A stretch of 64,000 nucleotides of DNA from Microlunatus capsulatus (GCF_017876495.1 NZ_JAGIOB010000001.1:992001-1056000); one strand, 5' to 3'; shown: positions 46,876 through 55,843, numbered from the stretch's first letter. Made by a program: numbers and translations. Notes: generated by a model not told the origin, from the sequence alone.

Positions 46876-49800
46876 TCAGCCGGTGACGAGGGCGCGGATG
46901 TCGTCGGCCGTCAGCCGGCTGCTGGCGAGGGCGTCCTCCCCCAGCACCGAGCTGAACAGCTCGCCCTTGCGGGCCTTCAGCTCCATCACCTTCTGCTCGA
47001 TCGTGTCCTGGGCGACCATCCGGTAGACCATCACCGTCTTGTCCTGGCCGATCCGGTGCGTGCGGTCGACGGCCTGCGCCTCCGCCGCCGGGTTCCACCA
47101 GGGGTCCAGCAGGAAGCAGTAGTCGGCCTCGGTGAGGTTGAGCCCGAAACCACCGGCCTTGAGGCTGATGAGGAACACGGGCGCCGACCCGTCGCGGAAG
47201 CTCTGCACCACCGCGTCCCGGTCCCGGGTGCGCCCGTCGAGGTAGGCGTGGGGCAGCCCGGCCGCGTCCAGCCGCTCGCGCACCCGGGCGAGGAAGCTGG
47301 TGAACTGGCTGAAGACCAGCGCCCGGTGGCCCTCGGCGACCAGCTGCTCGAGGTCGGACACCAGCAGCTCGGTCTTGGCCGAGGGGACGTTCGCGTGCTC
47401 GGGGTCGACCAGGGCGGCGTCGAGGCTCAGCTGGCGCAGCCGGGTGAGCGAGCCCAGGATCGTGAAGCGGTTGGCCTCCACGTCCTCGAGCAGGCCCAGC
47501 ACCTTCTGCCGCTCCCGCTGCAGGTGGGTCTGGTAGATCCGCAGGTGCTTCGGCTGCAGGACGACCTCGACGACCTGCTCCTGCTTGGGCGGCAGCTCGG
47601 GCGCCACGCTCTCCTTGGTGCGGCGAAGCACCAGCGGTCGGATCCGGCGCCGCAGCTGGGCCAGCTTGTCCTGGTCCCCCGCCCGCTCGATCGGCCGCCG
47701 GTAGTAGGAGCTGAACCGGTCGGGATCGGGGAACAGCCCCGGGGCGCTCAGCGACAGCAGCGACCACAGGTCCATCAGGTCGTTCTCCAGCGGCGTCCCG
47801 GTGACGGCGACGGTGAAGGGGACGGCCACCCGGCGGGCGCTCAGGTAGGTCTTGGACCGGTGGTTCTTGACGAACTGGGCCTCGTCGAGAATCAGCCCGG
47901 CCCAGTCCTGGGCCGCCCACACCTCCTCGTCGATCCGCAGCAGCGCGTAGGAGGTGACGACGACGTCGGCGCCGGCCACCAGGGCGGCGAGCGAGCGCTC
48001 CGCCCCGCCGCGCCCCCGCGTCCGCTTGGCCTCGGACTCCCCGACCACCACCACCCGCAGGTCGGGGGTGAAGGTCGCGGCCTCGCGGGCCCAGTTCGTC
48101 ACCACGCTGGTGGGGGCCACGACGAGGAACGGCGGGCCCGGCGCCCGCTCGCGAGCGTGCGCCACCAGGGCGAGCACCTGCAGCGTCTTCCCCAGCCCCA
48201 TGTCGTCGGCGAGCACGCCGCCCAGGCCCGAGGCCTCCAGGTGCGCGAGCCAGCGGTAGCCCTCCCGCTGGTAGGGCCGCAGCTCGGCGCGCAGGCCCGC
48301 CGGGTCCTCGACCGCCGGCACCTCGCTGGTCCCGGCCAGGCCGCGGACGGCGGCGGTCCAGCGGGTCGAGGCGTCGAGCACCGAGCCGAGCCCGACGAGG
48401 TCCTGCCACAGGCTCGCCTGCTCCCGGCTGATCGCCAGCCCCGGCTCGTCGTCGGGCGCGTCCTCCACGAGGGCCTTCGACTCCTCGATGAGCTCGCGCA
48501 GCCGCTGCAGCTCGGGGCGGTCGAGGGCGAAGTAGACCCCGGTCTCCAGGACCAGGTACTCGTCCCCGCGGGTGAGCGCGGCGAAGAGCTGCTCGAACGG
48601 CACCGCCTCGCCCTCGATGCTCACCTCGATGTGCAGGTCGAACCAGTCGGTGCTGCCGTCGCGCTCCCGGGCGGAGACGGCGACGGCGGGCTCGGCGTCG
48701 CTGCGCCGGTAGGCGACCACCTCCCCCACCAGCTCGACGGCGACGCCGGCCTGCTCCAGGGCGGGCAGCACCCGGTCGACGAAGACCAGCGCGGCCGCCT
48801 CGGGCAGCTCGACGTGCGGGGCCGGCCGGGGCGGGGCGGCGTGCGGCGCGGCGAGCACCGGCAGCTCGTCGTAGGGCAGCGGCAGCGCCTCGACCAGCGC
48901 GGCCTCGGCGGCCGGGTCCCGCAGCCCGGGCCGGCCGGCGGGCTCGTCCAGGGCGTGCTCCCGGACGCCCTCGCCGGTGCCGTAGCGCACCGACCAGTCC
49001 AGCCGGACGCGGTGCCCGGAGCCGAAGCCGACCCGCAGGGCCAGCACCGGCAGGACGCGCTCGGGCAGGGCCACGGAGGCGTCGGCCGAGCCGAGGCCCA
49101 CCTTGTGCCGCAGCTGCGGCGCGAACTCCCCGAGGAACCGCTCCTCGTCCCGGGCCGGCACCAGCAGCGGCTTCGCGTCCACGACCAGCTGCCGGAGCTC
49201 GCGGCTGAGCAGCTGCTCCAGGCGGGAGACCACGAGGCGCTCGGCGCCCTCGGCGTCGGCCGAGACGGCGAAGATCCCGTGCGCGGGCTCGCCCAGCACG
49301 CCGACCGACGGCAGGTCCAGGCGGCGGCCGCCGAGCACCACCCGCGGACCCACGAGCAGGCCCGCGGCCCCGGCCCGGCGCACGTCGAGGGTGACGCTGG
49401 CGCGCTCGGTCGTGCGGACCGGTCCGGTGAGCGGCTTGGCCATCAGCAGGTCCAGCCCCGCGGCGGCCGCCTGGTCCAGCAGCGCCCAGAAGGCGCTGGT
49501 GACGGTGCCGAGCGACAGCCAGGGCGTCCGCGGCAGGGCGTAGCGCGCCCCGGCGCCGGCTGCGGCCCGGAACTGCAGCAGCAGCTCGCGGTGCTCGGCC
49601 CGGTAGGAGCGCGCGACGAAGTCGAGGTCCTCCCAGGAGATGCCGCTCCTGACCCAGCCGCCGCTGCGGCCCTGCCGGACCGGGCGCATCCGCAGGTCCT
49701 GGCGGCCGGCGTACCCGCGGTAGGCGGGGATCCGCTCGACCTCGAACTCCAGCGCGAGCGGGGCGGCGGTCTCCAGAGGCTCGGGGTCGGGCGCGGCCAG

Positions 49801-50175
49801 CAGCCGTTCGAGGGCCACCTCCCACTCGGGGCGGTCGACCTGGTGCCGCAGGGCGGTGCTGGTCCGGGCGACCACGAGCACGGCCGCGGCGTGCTTGCAG
49901 TCCAGCACCACCGGGCAGGTGCACTGGCCGCGGTAGACCGTCGTCGCCCCCGAGCGGGACGGGTTGAGGTGGACCGTCACCTCGTAGTCGTCGCGGTAGC
50001 TGCCGCGGACCCGCCCGGACACGGTCATCGCGTCCTCGTCCAGCCGGACGTCGTGCACCCGGCCGGAGCGGGCGTAGACCAGAGCGCGGGCGAACGCGTC
50101 GCTGCCGACCATCGCGGTGATCGCCTCGTTGCCCAGCAGCGCGTCCCAGGCGGGCACGTCACTCGGGTCAGGCAC
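46876..50175 (-). CDS. SWIM zinc-finger SNF2-family helicase
   Basis: A 1099-residue ATP-dependent DNA translocase of the HepA/Rad54-like bacterial group. SWIM finger near residue 85 (CTCPVVLDCKHAA: CxC, then CxH), a long SNF2-associated region, motor lobe 1 with DDMGLGKTLQVLAL (Walker A) and LDEAQFVKN (DEAQ box), VTGTPLEN, and lobe 2 with LVFSQFTSF, FLISLKAGGFGLNL and DRTHRIGQ. GTG 50175 lies seven bases after TACGCT (50188-50183), so the transcript is probably leaderless; the frame is open to 50313. Confidence 0.94.
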   Translation of the reverse strand: MPDPSDVPAWDALLGNEAITAMVGSDAFARALVYARSGRVHDVRLDEDAMTVSGRVRGSYRDDYEVTVHLNPSRSGATTVYRGQCTCPVVLDCKHAAAVLVVARTSTALRHQVDRPEWEVALERLLAAPDPEPLETAAPLALEFEVERIPAYRGYAGRQDLRMRPVRQGRSGGWVRSGISWEDLDFVARSYRAEHRELLLQFRAAAGAGARYALPRTPWLSLGTVTSAFWALLDQAAAAGLDLLMAKPLTGPVRTTERASVTLDVRRAGAAGLLVGPRVVLGGRRLDLPSVGVLGEPAHGIFAVSADAEGAERLVVSRLEQLLSRELRQLVVDAKPLLVPARDEERFLGEFAPQLRHKVGLGSADASVALPERVLPVLALRVGFGSGHRVRLDWSVRYGTGEGVREHALDEPAGRPGLRDPAAEAALVEALPLPYDELPVLAAPHAAPPRPAPHVELPEAAALVFVDRVLPALEQAGVAVELVGEVVAYRRSDAEPAVAVSARERDGSTDWFDLHIEVSIEGEAVPFEQLFAALTRGDEYLVLETGVYFALDRPELQRLRELIEESKALVEDAPDDEPGLAISREQASLWQDLVGLGSVLDASTRWTAAVRGLAGTSEVPAVEDPAGLRAELRPYQREGYRWLAHLEASGLGGVLADDMGLGKTLQVLALVAHARERAPGPPFLVVAPTSVVTNWAREAATFTPDLRVVVVGESEAKRTRGRGGAERSLAALVAGADVVVTSYALLRIDEEVWAAQDWAGLILDEAQFVKNHRSKTYLSARRVAVPFTVAVTGTPLENDLMDLWSLLSLSAPGLFPDPDRFSSYYRRPIERAGDQDKLAQLRRRIRPLVLRRTKESVAPELPPKQEQVVEVVLQPKHLRIYQTHLQRERQKVLGLLEDVEANRFTILGSLTRLRQLSLDAALVDPEHANVPSAKTELLVSDLEQLVAEGHRALVFSQFTSFLARVRERLDAAGLPHAYLDGRTRDRDAVVQSFRDGSAPVFLISLKAGGFGLNLTEADYCFLLDPWWNPAAEAQAVDRTHRIGQDKTVMVYRMVAQDTIEQKVMELKARKGELFSSVLGEDALASSRLTADDIRALVTG

Positions 50176-50342
50176 GACCGCGAGCGTAGTCGGCACCTCC
50201 GACAGCCCGCCCGCGCGCGGAATCCGCAGCACCCCCCGGCGTGGTGCGTGCGGGGCCGGGTGCCACAGTGGTGCCGGTGCGCCCGGCAACGGTGCGCCAG
50301 ACCCCACCCGCACCCCGGCGGGGGGAACGAGACGGAGGATCG

Positions 50343-50831
50343 ATGAGCGAATCGACGCAGGGTCCGAGCCTGGGCGCGGCGGACCTCGAGGGACCGGCCG
50401 ACGGCGGCGCTGACGGCATCACGGGCATCCAGGACGGCGGGGCCGACGGCGGCGCCGACAGCGGCTCGGAGGGTCCCGCCGACGGCGGCGCCGAGGGCAC
50501 CCCGGGCGTGCAGGACGGCGGGGCCGACGGCGGCGCCGAGGGTCCGGCCGACGGCGGCGCGGACGGCACCCCCGGTGTCTCCGACGGCGGTGCTGACGGC
50601 GGTGCTGACGGCGGGGCCGAGGGTCCGGCCGACGGCGGCGCGGACGGCACCCCCGGTGTCTCCGACGGCGGCGCGGACGGCGGCGCCGAGGGCCCCGCTG
50701 ACGGTGGCGCGGACGGCACCCCCGGTGTCTCCGACGGCGGCGCGGACGGCGGCGCCGAGGGCCCGGCCGACGGCGGCGCCGACGGCACCCCCGGTGTCTC
50801 CGACGGCGGCGCCGACGGCGGCGCGCACTGA
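50343..50831 (+). CDS. acidic Gly/Asp/Ala-rich tandem-repeat protein, possible precursor peptide
   Basis: A 162-residue protein: 15-residue head then six repeats (starting at residues 16, 43, 66, 93, 116, 139) of 23 or 27 residues that begin EGPADGGA, contain DGTPGVSD and end DGGADGGA. No Cys, Lys, Arg or aromatic residue occurs; the only His is the last residue. The last copies are nearly identical at DNA level (69-bp period from 50643). GGAGGATCG precedes ATG 50343, so translation is well supported. Followed by a hairpin and a JmjC oxygenase gene. Function unknown. Confidence 0.75.
   Translation: MSESTQGPSLGAADLEGPADGGADGITGIQDGGADGGADSGSEGPADGGAEGTPGVQDGGADGGAEGPADGGADGTPGVSDGGADGGADGGAEGPADGGADGTPGVSDGGADGGAEGPADGGADGTPGVSDGGADGGAEGPADGGADGTPGVSDGGADGGAH
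50562..50831 (+). repeat. 69-bp coding tandem repeat
   Basis: The block GACGGCACCCCCGGTGTCTC begins at 50562, 50643, 50712 and 50781; spacing is 81 then 69 then 69 bp. The 12-bp excess is one extra Asp-Gly-Gly-Ala insertion. High identity implies recent expansion or recombination-driven homogenisation. Confidence 0.9.
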
Positions 50832-50915
50832 GCGCTGGTCAGCCTTGAACCCCACCACCCCCTCAGCCGAGGACCCCACCACCGGTGCGGTCGCGGCCGG
50901 GTCGGGTGGAGCAGG

Positions 50916-50947
50916 CAGCACGCCCGGCGTCCGCGCCGGGCGTGCTG
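50916..50947 (+). terminator. perfect 14-bp hairpin between repeat-protein and JmjC genes
   Basis: CAGCACGCCCGGCG (50916-50929), loop TCCG, CGCCGGGCGTGCTG (50934-50947). It ends on the first base of the proposed JmjC GTG. Such a structure could end most transcripts after the repeat gene, allowing limited read-through, or could hide the downstream start. Confidence 0.75.
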
Positions 50948-52134
50948 TGCTCCCCCGCCTCGTCGCCGTCGACCCCGAGACCTTCGCCCGCGAGCACTGG
51001 GGCCGCAGCGCCCTGCTGTCCCCCGCCGGCGACCTGCCCCAGGACTTCAGCGACCTGCTGAGCTCCGACGCCGTCGACGAGCTCGTCTCCGAGCGCGGGC
51101 TGCGGACCCCCTTCCTGCGGGTCGCCAAGAACGGCTCCACGCTGGCCGACAAGACCTTCACCGCCCCGGGCGGCGTCGGCGCCGGCATCGCCGACCAGGT
51201 CAGCGACGACAAGCTCGTCAGCCTCTTCGCCGACGGCTCGACGATGGTCCTCCAGGCGCTGCACCGCGTCTGGCCGCCGATCATCGCGCTGTGCCAGCAG
51301 CTGGCCGCCGAGCTGGGTCACCCGGTGCAGGCCAACGCCTACGTCACCCCGCCCCAGAACCAGGGCTTCAGCAACCACTACGACGTGCACGACGTGTTCG
51401 TGCTGCAGATCGAGGGCGAGAAGCGCTGGCAGATCCACGCGCCCGTCCTGGAGTCGCCGCTGCGCGACCAGCCCTGGAGCGACCGCAAGGCCGCCGTCGC
51501 CGCCCGGGCGGCCGAGGAGCCGCTCCTCGAGGCGGTCCTCAAGCCGGGTGACTGCCTGTACCTGCCGCGGGGCTACCTGCACGCGGCGACCGCCCTGGGC
51601 GGGGTCAGCACCCACCTGACCATCGGCGTGCACAGCTGGACCCGCTACGCCCTCGCCGAGCAGCTGCTGCAGCAGGCGCTGCGGACCGTGGCCGCGGACC
51701 CCGTCGTGCGCGGGTCGCTGGCCCTCGGCGTCGACCTGGGACGGCCGGAGGACCTCGCCGGCGACGTCGACGTCGTCCGGGACGCCCTCGTCGCCGCTCT
51801 CGGCGCCGCCGACCGCGGGCGGCTGTCGGAGGTGCTCGACGCCGGCGCCCGCGGCACGCAGCGCGCCGCACCCGTCGGCCCGCTCCGCCAGCTGCGGACC
51901 GCGCAGGAGCTGGAGCCCGGCACGGTGCTGGCGCTGCGGGGCCACCTGGCCGCCCGGCTGGTGCCTCGCGGCGCCGGAGCGGTGCTGCGGAGCCGGGCCG
52001 CCGACCTGCCGCTGGTCGAGGCCGAGCTGGCCGCCGTCGGTCAGCTGCTGGAGGCCGGCAGCGCCACCACCGCCGCGCTCGGGGAGGACCTGGCCCGACG
52101 GCTGGTGCTCGCCGGGCTGGTCGTCGCCGGGTGA
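50947..52134 (+). CDS. JmjC/cupin_4-family Fe(II)/2-oxoglutarate oxygenase
   Basis: A 395-residue cupin oxygenase of the YcfD/ribosomal-oxygenase type. VDPETFAREHWGRSALL opens the family domain; NHYDVHDVFVLQIEGEKRW carries the HxD metal ligands and GDCLYLPRGYLHAA the distal His. Relatives hydroxylate Arg, His or Asp side chains of proteins or peptides. GTG 50947 is preferred because the hairpin precedes it; TTG 50845 is in frame and possible. Overlaps the next gene (GTGA). The adjacent repeat protein is a plausible substrate, which is inference. Confidence 0.85.
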   Translation: MLPRLVAVDPETFAREHWGRSALLSPAGDLPQDFSDLLSSDAVDELVSERGLRTPFLRVAKNGSTLADKTFTAPGGVGAGIADQVSDDKLVSLFADGSTMVLQALHRVWPPIIALCQQLAAELGHPVQANAYVTPPQNQGFSNHYDVHDVFVLQIEGEKRWQIHAPVLESPLRDQPWSDRKAAVAARAAEEPLLEAVLKPGDCLYLPRGYLHAATALGGVSTHLTIGVHSWTRYALAEQLLQQALRTVAADPVVRGSLALGVDLGRPEDLAGDVDVVRDALVAALGAADRGRLSEVLDAGARGTQRAAPVGPLRQLRTAQELEPGTVLALRGHLAARLVPRGAGAVLRSRAADLPLVEAELAAVGQLLEAGSATTAALGEDLARRLVLAGLVVAG

Positions 52135-53060
52135 GCCTGGCCCCCGCTCCGGGCCGGGCCGGCGGCCCGCCGCGCTGCGCCGACGCCGCCGAGCTGCGCG
52201 GCGACGCGGGCGTCGGCACCGCCCCGCCCGCCGCCCGATGGCTGCTGCTGGAGCACCCCGGGCCGTGGGCGGTCGACGCCGTCCCCGGCTCGGGGGTGGA
52301 CCCGGCGGTCCTGGTCCCCCTGGGCGCCGCCGCCGCCCGGAGCGCGACGCGCATCCTGCTGGTCCGCCGGCCCGGCCGCCGACCGGCACCGGAGCGTCGC
52401 ACCTGGCTGCTGAGCGGACCCGGCCTGGGCACCGTCGAGGGCCGCTGGCGCACCGACGCCGACCTGGTCGACGCCGTCGCCGCGCTGGGGGCGCCCGACC
52501 CCGACCCGGTGCTCACCGGGCCGTCGGCCCCCGTCCTGCTGGTCTGCGCCCACGGGGTGCACGACACCTGCTGCGCCGTCCGCGGCCGACCGGTGGCGGC
52601 CGCCCTGGACCGGGCCCACCCCGGGCTGGTCTGGGAGTGCAGCCACGTCGGCGGCGACCGCTTCGCCCCGAACGTCGTCGTGCTGCCCGACGGCTTCTAC
52701 TACGGCGGGCTGGCCCCGACGACCGCCGTCGCCACCGTGGCCGCGCACCTGGCCGGCCGGGTGGAGACCGCGCACCTGCGCGGCATGTCGCGCTACCCGC
52801 CCGTGCAGCAGGCCGCCGTCGTCGCGGCGCACGAGGCCTACGGGCCGCTCGCGGCCGGGGCGGTCGTGGTCACGGACGCCCGCAGCGTGCCGGCCACCGG
52901 GACCGCCGGTGCCCGCACGATCGTCGAGATGCGGGTCGCCGGCCTCCCGGACGCGGTCCGGGCCGAGGTGGTCGCGGAGCGCCGCCCGCCGACCCGGCTC
53001 ACCTGCCGGGCGGCCCGCGACGGCGTCGCGACCGAGTACCGGGTGGAGCGGCTCGGCTGA
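52131..53060 (+). CDS. sucrase/ferredoxin-like thioredoxin-fold [2Fe-2S] protein
   Basis: A 309-residue Suc_Fer-like protein. VCAHGVHDTCCAVRGRPVA and ECSHVGGDRFAPNVVVLPDGFYYGG are the family signatures, with Cys residues that bind a [2Fe-2S] cluster in thioredoxin-like ferredoxins. It could supply electrons to an oxygenase. Translationally coupled to the JmjC gene by GTGA at 52131-52134, so the two products are probably made in parallel. Convergent with the DUF1479 gene. Confidence 0.85.
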   Translation: MSLAPAPGRAGGPPRCADAAELRGDAGVGTAPPAARWLLLEHPGPWAVDAVPGSGVDPAVLVPLGAAAARSATRILLVRRPGRRPAPERRTWLLSGPGLGTVEGRWRTDADLVDAVAALGAPDPDPVLTGPSAPVLLVCAHGVHDTCCAVRGRPVAAALDRAHPGLVWECSHVGGDRFAPNVVVLPDGFYYGGLAPTTAVATVAAHLAGRVETAHLRGMSRYPPVQQAAVVAAHEAYGPLAAGAVVVTDARSVPATGTAGARTIVEMRVAGLPDAVRAEVVAERRPPTRLTCRAARDGVATEYRVERLG

Positions 53061-53097
53061 TCCGCACCACCCGTCCCGCCCCACCCGCCGTCGTCGC

Positions 53098-54393
53098 TCA
53101 GACCGGCGCGGGCTCCAGCCCCAGGCCGCGGCGGCCGATCGCGTTGAGGTCCTCGACGCCGAACCGGTCGGGCCAGCCGGCCTCGTAGTCCTCGACGGGG
53201 AAGTCACCCGGGCTCCGGCCCTCGAGGAACGCCTCCCGGACACCGGCGACGTAGGTCTCGTTCTTGGTGCACCGCGGCGCGGCCGGGATGTACATGACGT
53301 TGCCCCAGCCCTTCTGGTCGGTCACCGGGGCGACCGCGTGGATCATGTCGCAGTGCCACCAGACCGAGTCGCCGGGGGCGACGTCGGGGATCCCGGCCAG
53401 GCCCTCCAGCAGCAGCGGGTGCCACCTCTCGTCGACCGGGAAGGTCCGGTTGGGCTGGACGCCGCACATGTCGTCCTCGGGGACGTCGTCCAGCAGCGGG
53501 CGGAGCATGAGGTAGGCCATCGCGCCCGGGATCGGCACCGTGTGCAGCACGCCCTGGTCGTGGTCCATCTCGCTGAGGGCCGTCCAGCCCTGGAAGGTGC
53601 GGAAGGCCGAGCACATCGTCGAGCCCGGGTACTGCACGGCGTCGGTCCGGTAGGCGGCGTCCCAGGGGTCGTAGGCCGCGACGTCGCCGGAGAAGAGGTG
53701 GCGGAAGTGGCGCTGGTAGCCCTCCGACATCCACAGGTCGAGGGTGCCGGGGTCCAGGTGCGTGCCCAGCCCGCCCGAGTCGGTGCCCGGCGGGCGTCGG
53801 CGGATCCGGTCGGGGTACATGGTGTCGACGTCGGGGTCGAACCAGACCCGGCCCTCGGACTCGTGCGTCCAGCGCGCGTTGAGGAAGGACTGGACGGTGG
53901 CCATCCGCGGCGACTGGCGCGCCTCCATCTGCGAGCGCGACCAGTAGATCGGGTAGATCTCGGGCTTGGACATCGCCAGGGTGCCGAAGAAGTCGTCGGC
54001 CGGGCCGGTGTAGTGCTCGAAGAACTGGTTGCCGTCGACGTAGTCGACCGCCGCGCGGTCCCAGGCCTCGGCCTGCTCGCGCGGGAAGTGACCGCGGACC
54101 ACGACGCACCCGCGCCGCGCCAGCTGCGCGAGCTGGGCCTCGCTGACGGTGCCCGCCTCGATGTCGGCGTAGGCGATCTCGGGCCACACCTGCTCGCCCC
54201 GGGCCCGGGTGGCCACGATGTCGGCGACCTCGGCGCGGACGCCCTCCTCCACCTCGGCGAAGACGTCGGCGACGCTGCGCCCCGACGCCTCGATGCGGGC
54301 GCGCAGCGCGCGCTTGATCTCCCGCGTCGCCGCGGGGATGTCGTCGGGGATCGTCTCCCAGTGCGGCAGGCCGGTCGGGGTGTCGGTGCTCAT
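53098..54393 (-). CDS. DUF1479/YbiU-family Fe(II)/2-oxoglutarate dioxygenase
   Basis: A 431-residue protein of the YbiU group. LGTHLDPGTLDLWM gives HxD, DSVWWHCDMIHAV the distal His, and NVMYIPAAP the 2-oxoglutarate side. Length and the GCVVVRGHFPREQAEAWD opening fit the family. Its natural substrate is unknown. Start ATG 54393 with GGAGGTTCG upstream. It is divergent from a ROK regulator with dyad operators between them, so that regulator probably controls it. Confidence 0.9.
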   Translation of the reverse strand: MSTDTPTGLPHWETIPDDIPAATREIKRALRARIEASGRSVADVFAEVEEGVRAEVADIVATRARGEQVWPEIAYADIEAGTVSEAQLAQLARRGCVVVRGHFPREQAEAWDRAAVDYVDGNQFFEHYTGPADDFFGTLAMSKPEIYPIYWSRSQMEARQSPRMATVQSFLNARWTHESEGRVWFDPDVDTMYPDRIRRRPPGTDSGGLGTHLDPGTLDLWMSEGYQRHFRHLFSGDVAAYDPWDAAYRTDAVQYPGSTMCSAFRTFQGWTALSEMDHDQGVLHTVPIPGAMAYLMLRPLLDDVPEDDMCGVQPNRTFPVDERWHPLLLEGLAGIPDVAPGDSVWWHCDMIHAVAPVTDQKGWGNVMYIPAAPRCTKNETYVAGVREAFLEGRSPGDFPVEDYEAGWPDRFGVEDLNAIGRRGLGLEPAPV

Positions 54394-54426
54394 CGTCGAA
54401 CCTCCAGGTGCGGGTGGTTTGGTAAA

Positions 54427-54487
54427 GACTCCTTATCGGAGTCGTGGTGCCACCGTACCGCCGGGCCACGTCCTTCCGCAAGGAGTC
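54427..54487. promoter_or_regulatory. paired operator-like dyads between DUF1479 gene and ROK regulator
   Basis: GACTCC-N5-GGAGTC at 54427-54443 and TCCTT-N4-AAGGA at 54471-54484. The octamer GACTCCTT occurs at 54427 on the plus strand and, inverted, at 54480-54487, 53 bp apart, about five helical turns. Typical of a dimeric regulator controlling both divergent genes. Confidence 0.5.
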
Positions 54488-54544
54488 CTCACCACTAGAG
54501 TCGGGGCGACGAGCAGCAGCACGGACGCGAGGGGTGGAACGGGC

Positions 54545-55789
54545 ATGGCGGGCGAGCAGGGACGGCAGCTGCCCCGGCTGGCGCTGCTCCGCGAGCTGAC
54601 CGACCAGCACGTGCTGGGCCGGCTGCTGGACGGCTCGGCCCTCACCCGCGCCGAGATCGCGGCCCGCACCGGGATCTCGAAGCCGACGATCTCCGAGAGC
54701 GTCCGACGGCTGGTCGAGGGCGGGCTGCTGGAGGAGGCCGGGCAGCAGACCGGCCGGCGCGGACCCAGCGGCACCTACGTCCGGGTGCGACGGGCCGCGG
54801 CGTCGGCCCTGGCGGTGTCGGTGGGGCCGGACGGGGTCCGCGTCGAGCGCTACGACGTCACCGGCGAGCCGGTGGGCCACGTGGAGCGCGCGGTCCAGGT
54901 GCCGACCGACGCCGAGCAGCTCGCCCCGGTGCTCACCAGTGCCGTCCGCGACGCCCTGGCCGGGCCGGGCGGACCCGTCGGCAGCATCGCCGTCAGCGTG
55001 GCCGGGCCGGTCGACCAGGCCACCGGGCGACTGGTCGCCCTGCCCGACTCCCCCTTCGTCCTCGGCGAGCTCGCACCCGTGGAGCTGCTCGCCCCCCTCG
55101 TCGACGTCACGCCGCAGGTGGACAACGACGTCAACTGGGCCGCGCTGGCCGAGCACCACGAGGGCGCGGCCCGCGACCTCGAGGAGTTCTTCTTCGTCTA
55201 CCTGGGGCCGGGCATCGGCGCGGCCTCGGTGGGCGGGGGCGTCGTCCGGCACGGGGCGGGCGGGCTGGCCGGCGAGCTGGCCCACGTGCTGACGACCGGT
55301 CCCGACGGCCGGAGCACGCGGCTGCTGGCCGGGCTCGCCGCGGAGGGCCTGCTCGTCCCCGGCTCCTCGGCGCTGGACGTCGACCGCATCCTGGCCGCGC
55401 TGGCCGGCGCACCGGACGACGACGGGCTCGCCACCCGGCTGGCGCGCGCCGTCGCCGGCGCCCTCGCCTCGGTGACCGCCCTGCTGAACCCGCGGGCCGT
55501 CGTCCTCGGGGGGCCCTGGGGGCTGGCGCCGGGCTTCGACGCCGCCGTCCGGGTTGAGCTGGACGCGCTGGCCGTGGTGCCGACGGAGCTGCGCAGGTCG
55601 GCCCTGGGTGACGCGGCGCCGCTGGCCGGCGCCCGGGTCGCGGCCGTCCGCCGGCTGCAGGAGGGGCTCCGCGCGCCGTCGGCGGAGACCGGGGAGCAGA
55701 AGAGCGGGCCGTCCGACGTCTCCGCCGCACGACCCGCCCTCCCGACTGGCACGGTGTCCGATCCCCCGATTGTCCTCACGTCCCAGTGA
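54545..55789 (+). CDS. ROK-family transcriptional regulator
   Basis: A 414-residue regulator: N-terminal winged helix (LTRAEIAARTGISKPTISESVRRL at about 32-56, in two parts) and a ROK sugar-kinase-like domain (VAGPVDQATGRL, VDNDVNWAALAE, LGPGIGAASVGGGV, GGLAGELAHV). The CxCGxxGC zinc motif of true ROK kinases is missing after the His, so it is a sensor rather than a kinase. ATG 54545 is preferred. Likely ligand a sugar or derivative; probably controls the divergent DUF1479 oxygenase. Confidence 0.88.
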   Translation: MAGEQGRQLPRLALLRELTDQHVLGRLLDGSALTRAEIAARTGISKPTISESVRRLVEGGLLEEAGQQTGRRGPSGTYVRVRRAAASALAVSVGPDGVRVERYDVTGEPVGHVERAVQVPTDAEQLAPVLTSAVRDALAGPGGPVGSIAVSVAGPVDQATGRLVALPDSPFVLGELAPVELLAPLVDVTPQVDNDVNWAALAEHHEGAARDLEEFFFVYLGPGIGAASVGGGVVRHGAGGLAGELAHVLTTGPDGRSTRLLAGLAAEGLLVPGSSALDVDRILAALAGAPDDDGLATRLARAVAGALASVTALLNPRAVVLGGPWGLAPGFDAAVRVELDALAVVPTELRRSALGDAAPLAGARVAAVRRLQEGLRAPSAETGEQKSGPSDVSAARPALPTGTVSDPPIVLTSQ

Positions 55790-55843
55790 TCCAACGCTCG
55801 TAGCGTAGGACGGTCGCCGGGAGGGCGACAGAGGCATGATCGG

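Noticed and set aside
50400-50831. CRISPR-like array of regularly spaced repeats
   Set aside because: The repeats are in frame, contiguous without unique spacers, and lie in a gene with a good ribosome site and start codon.
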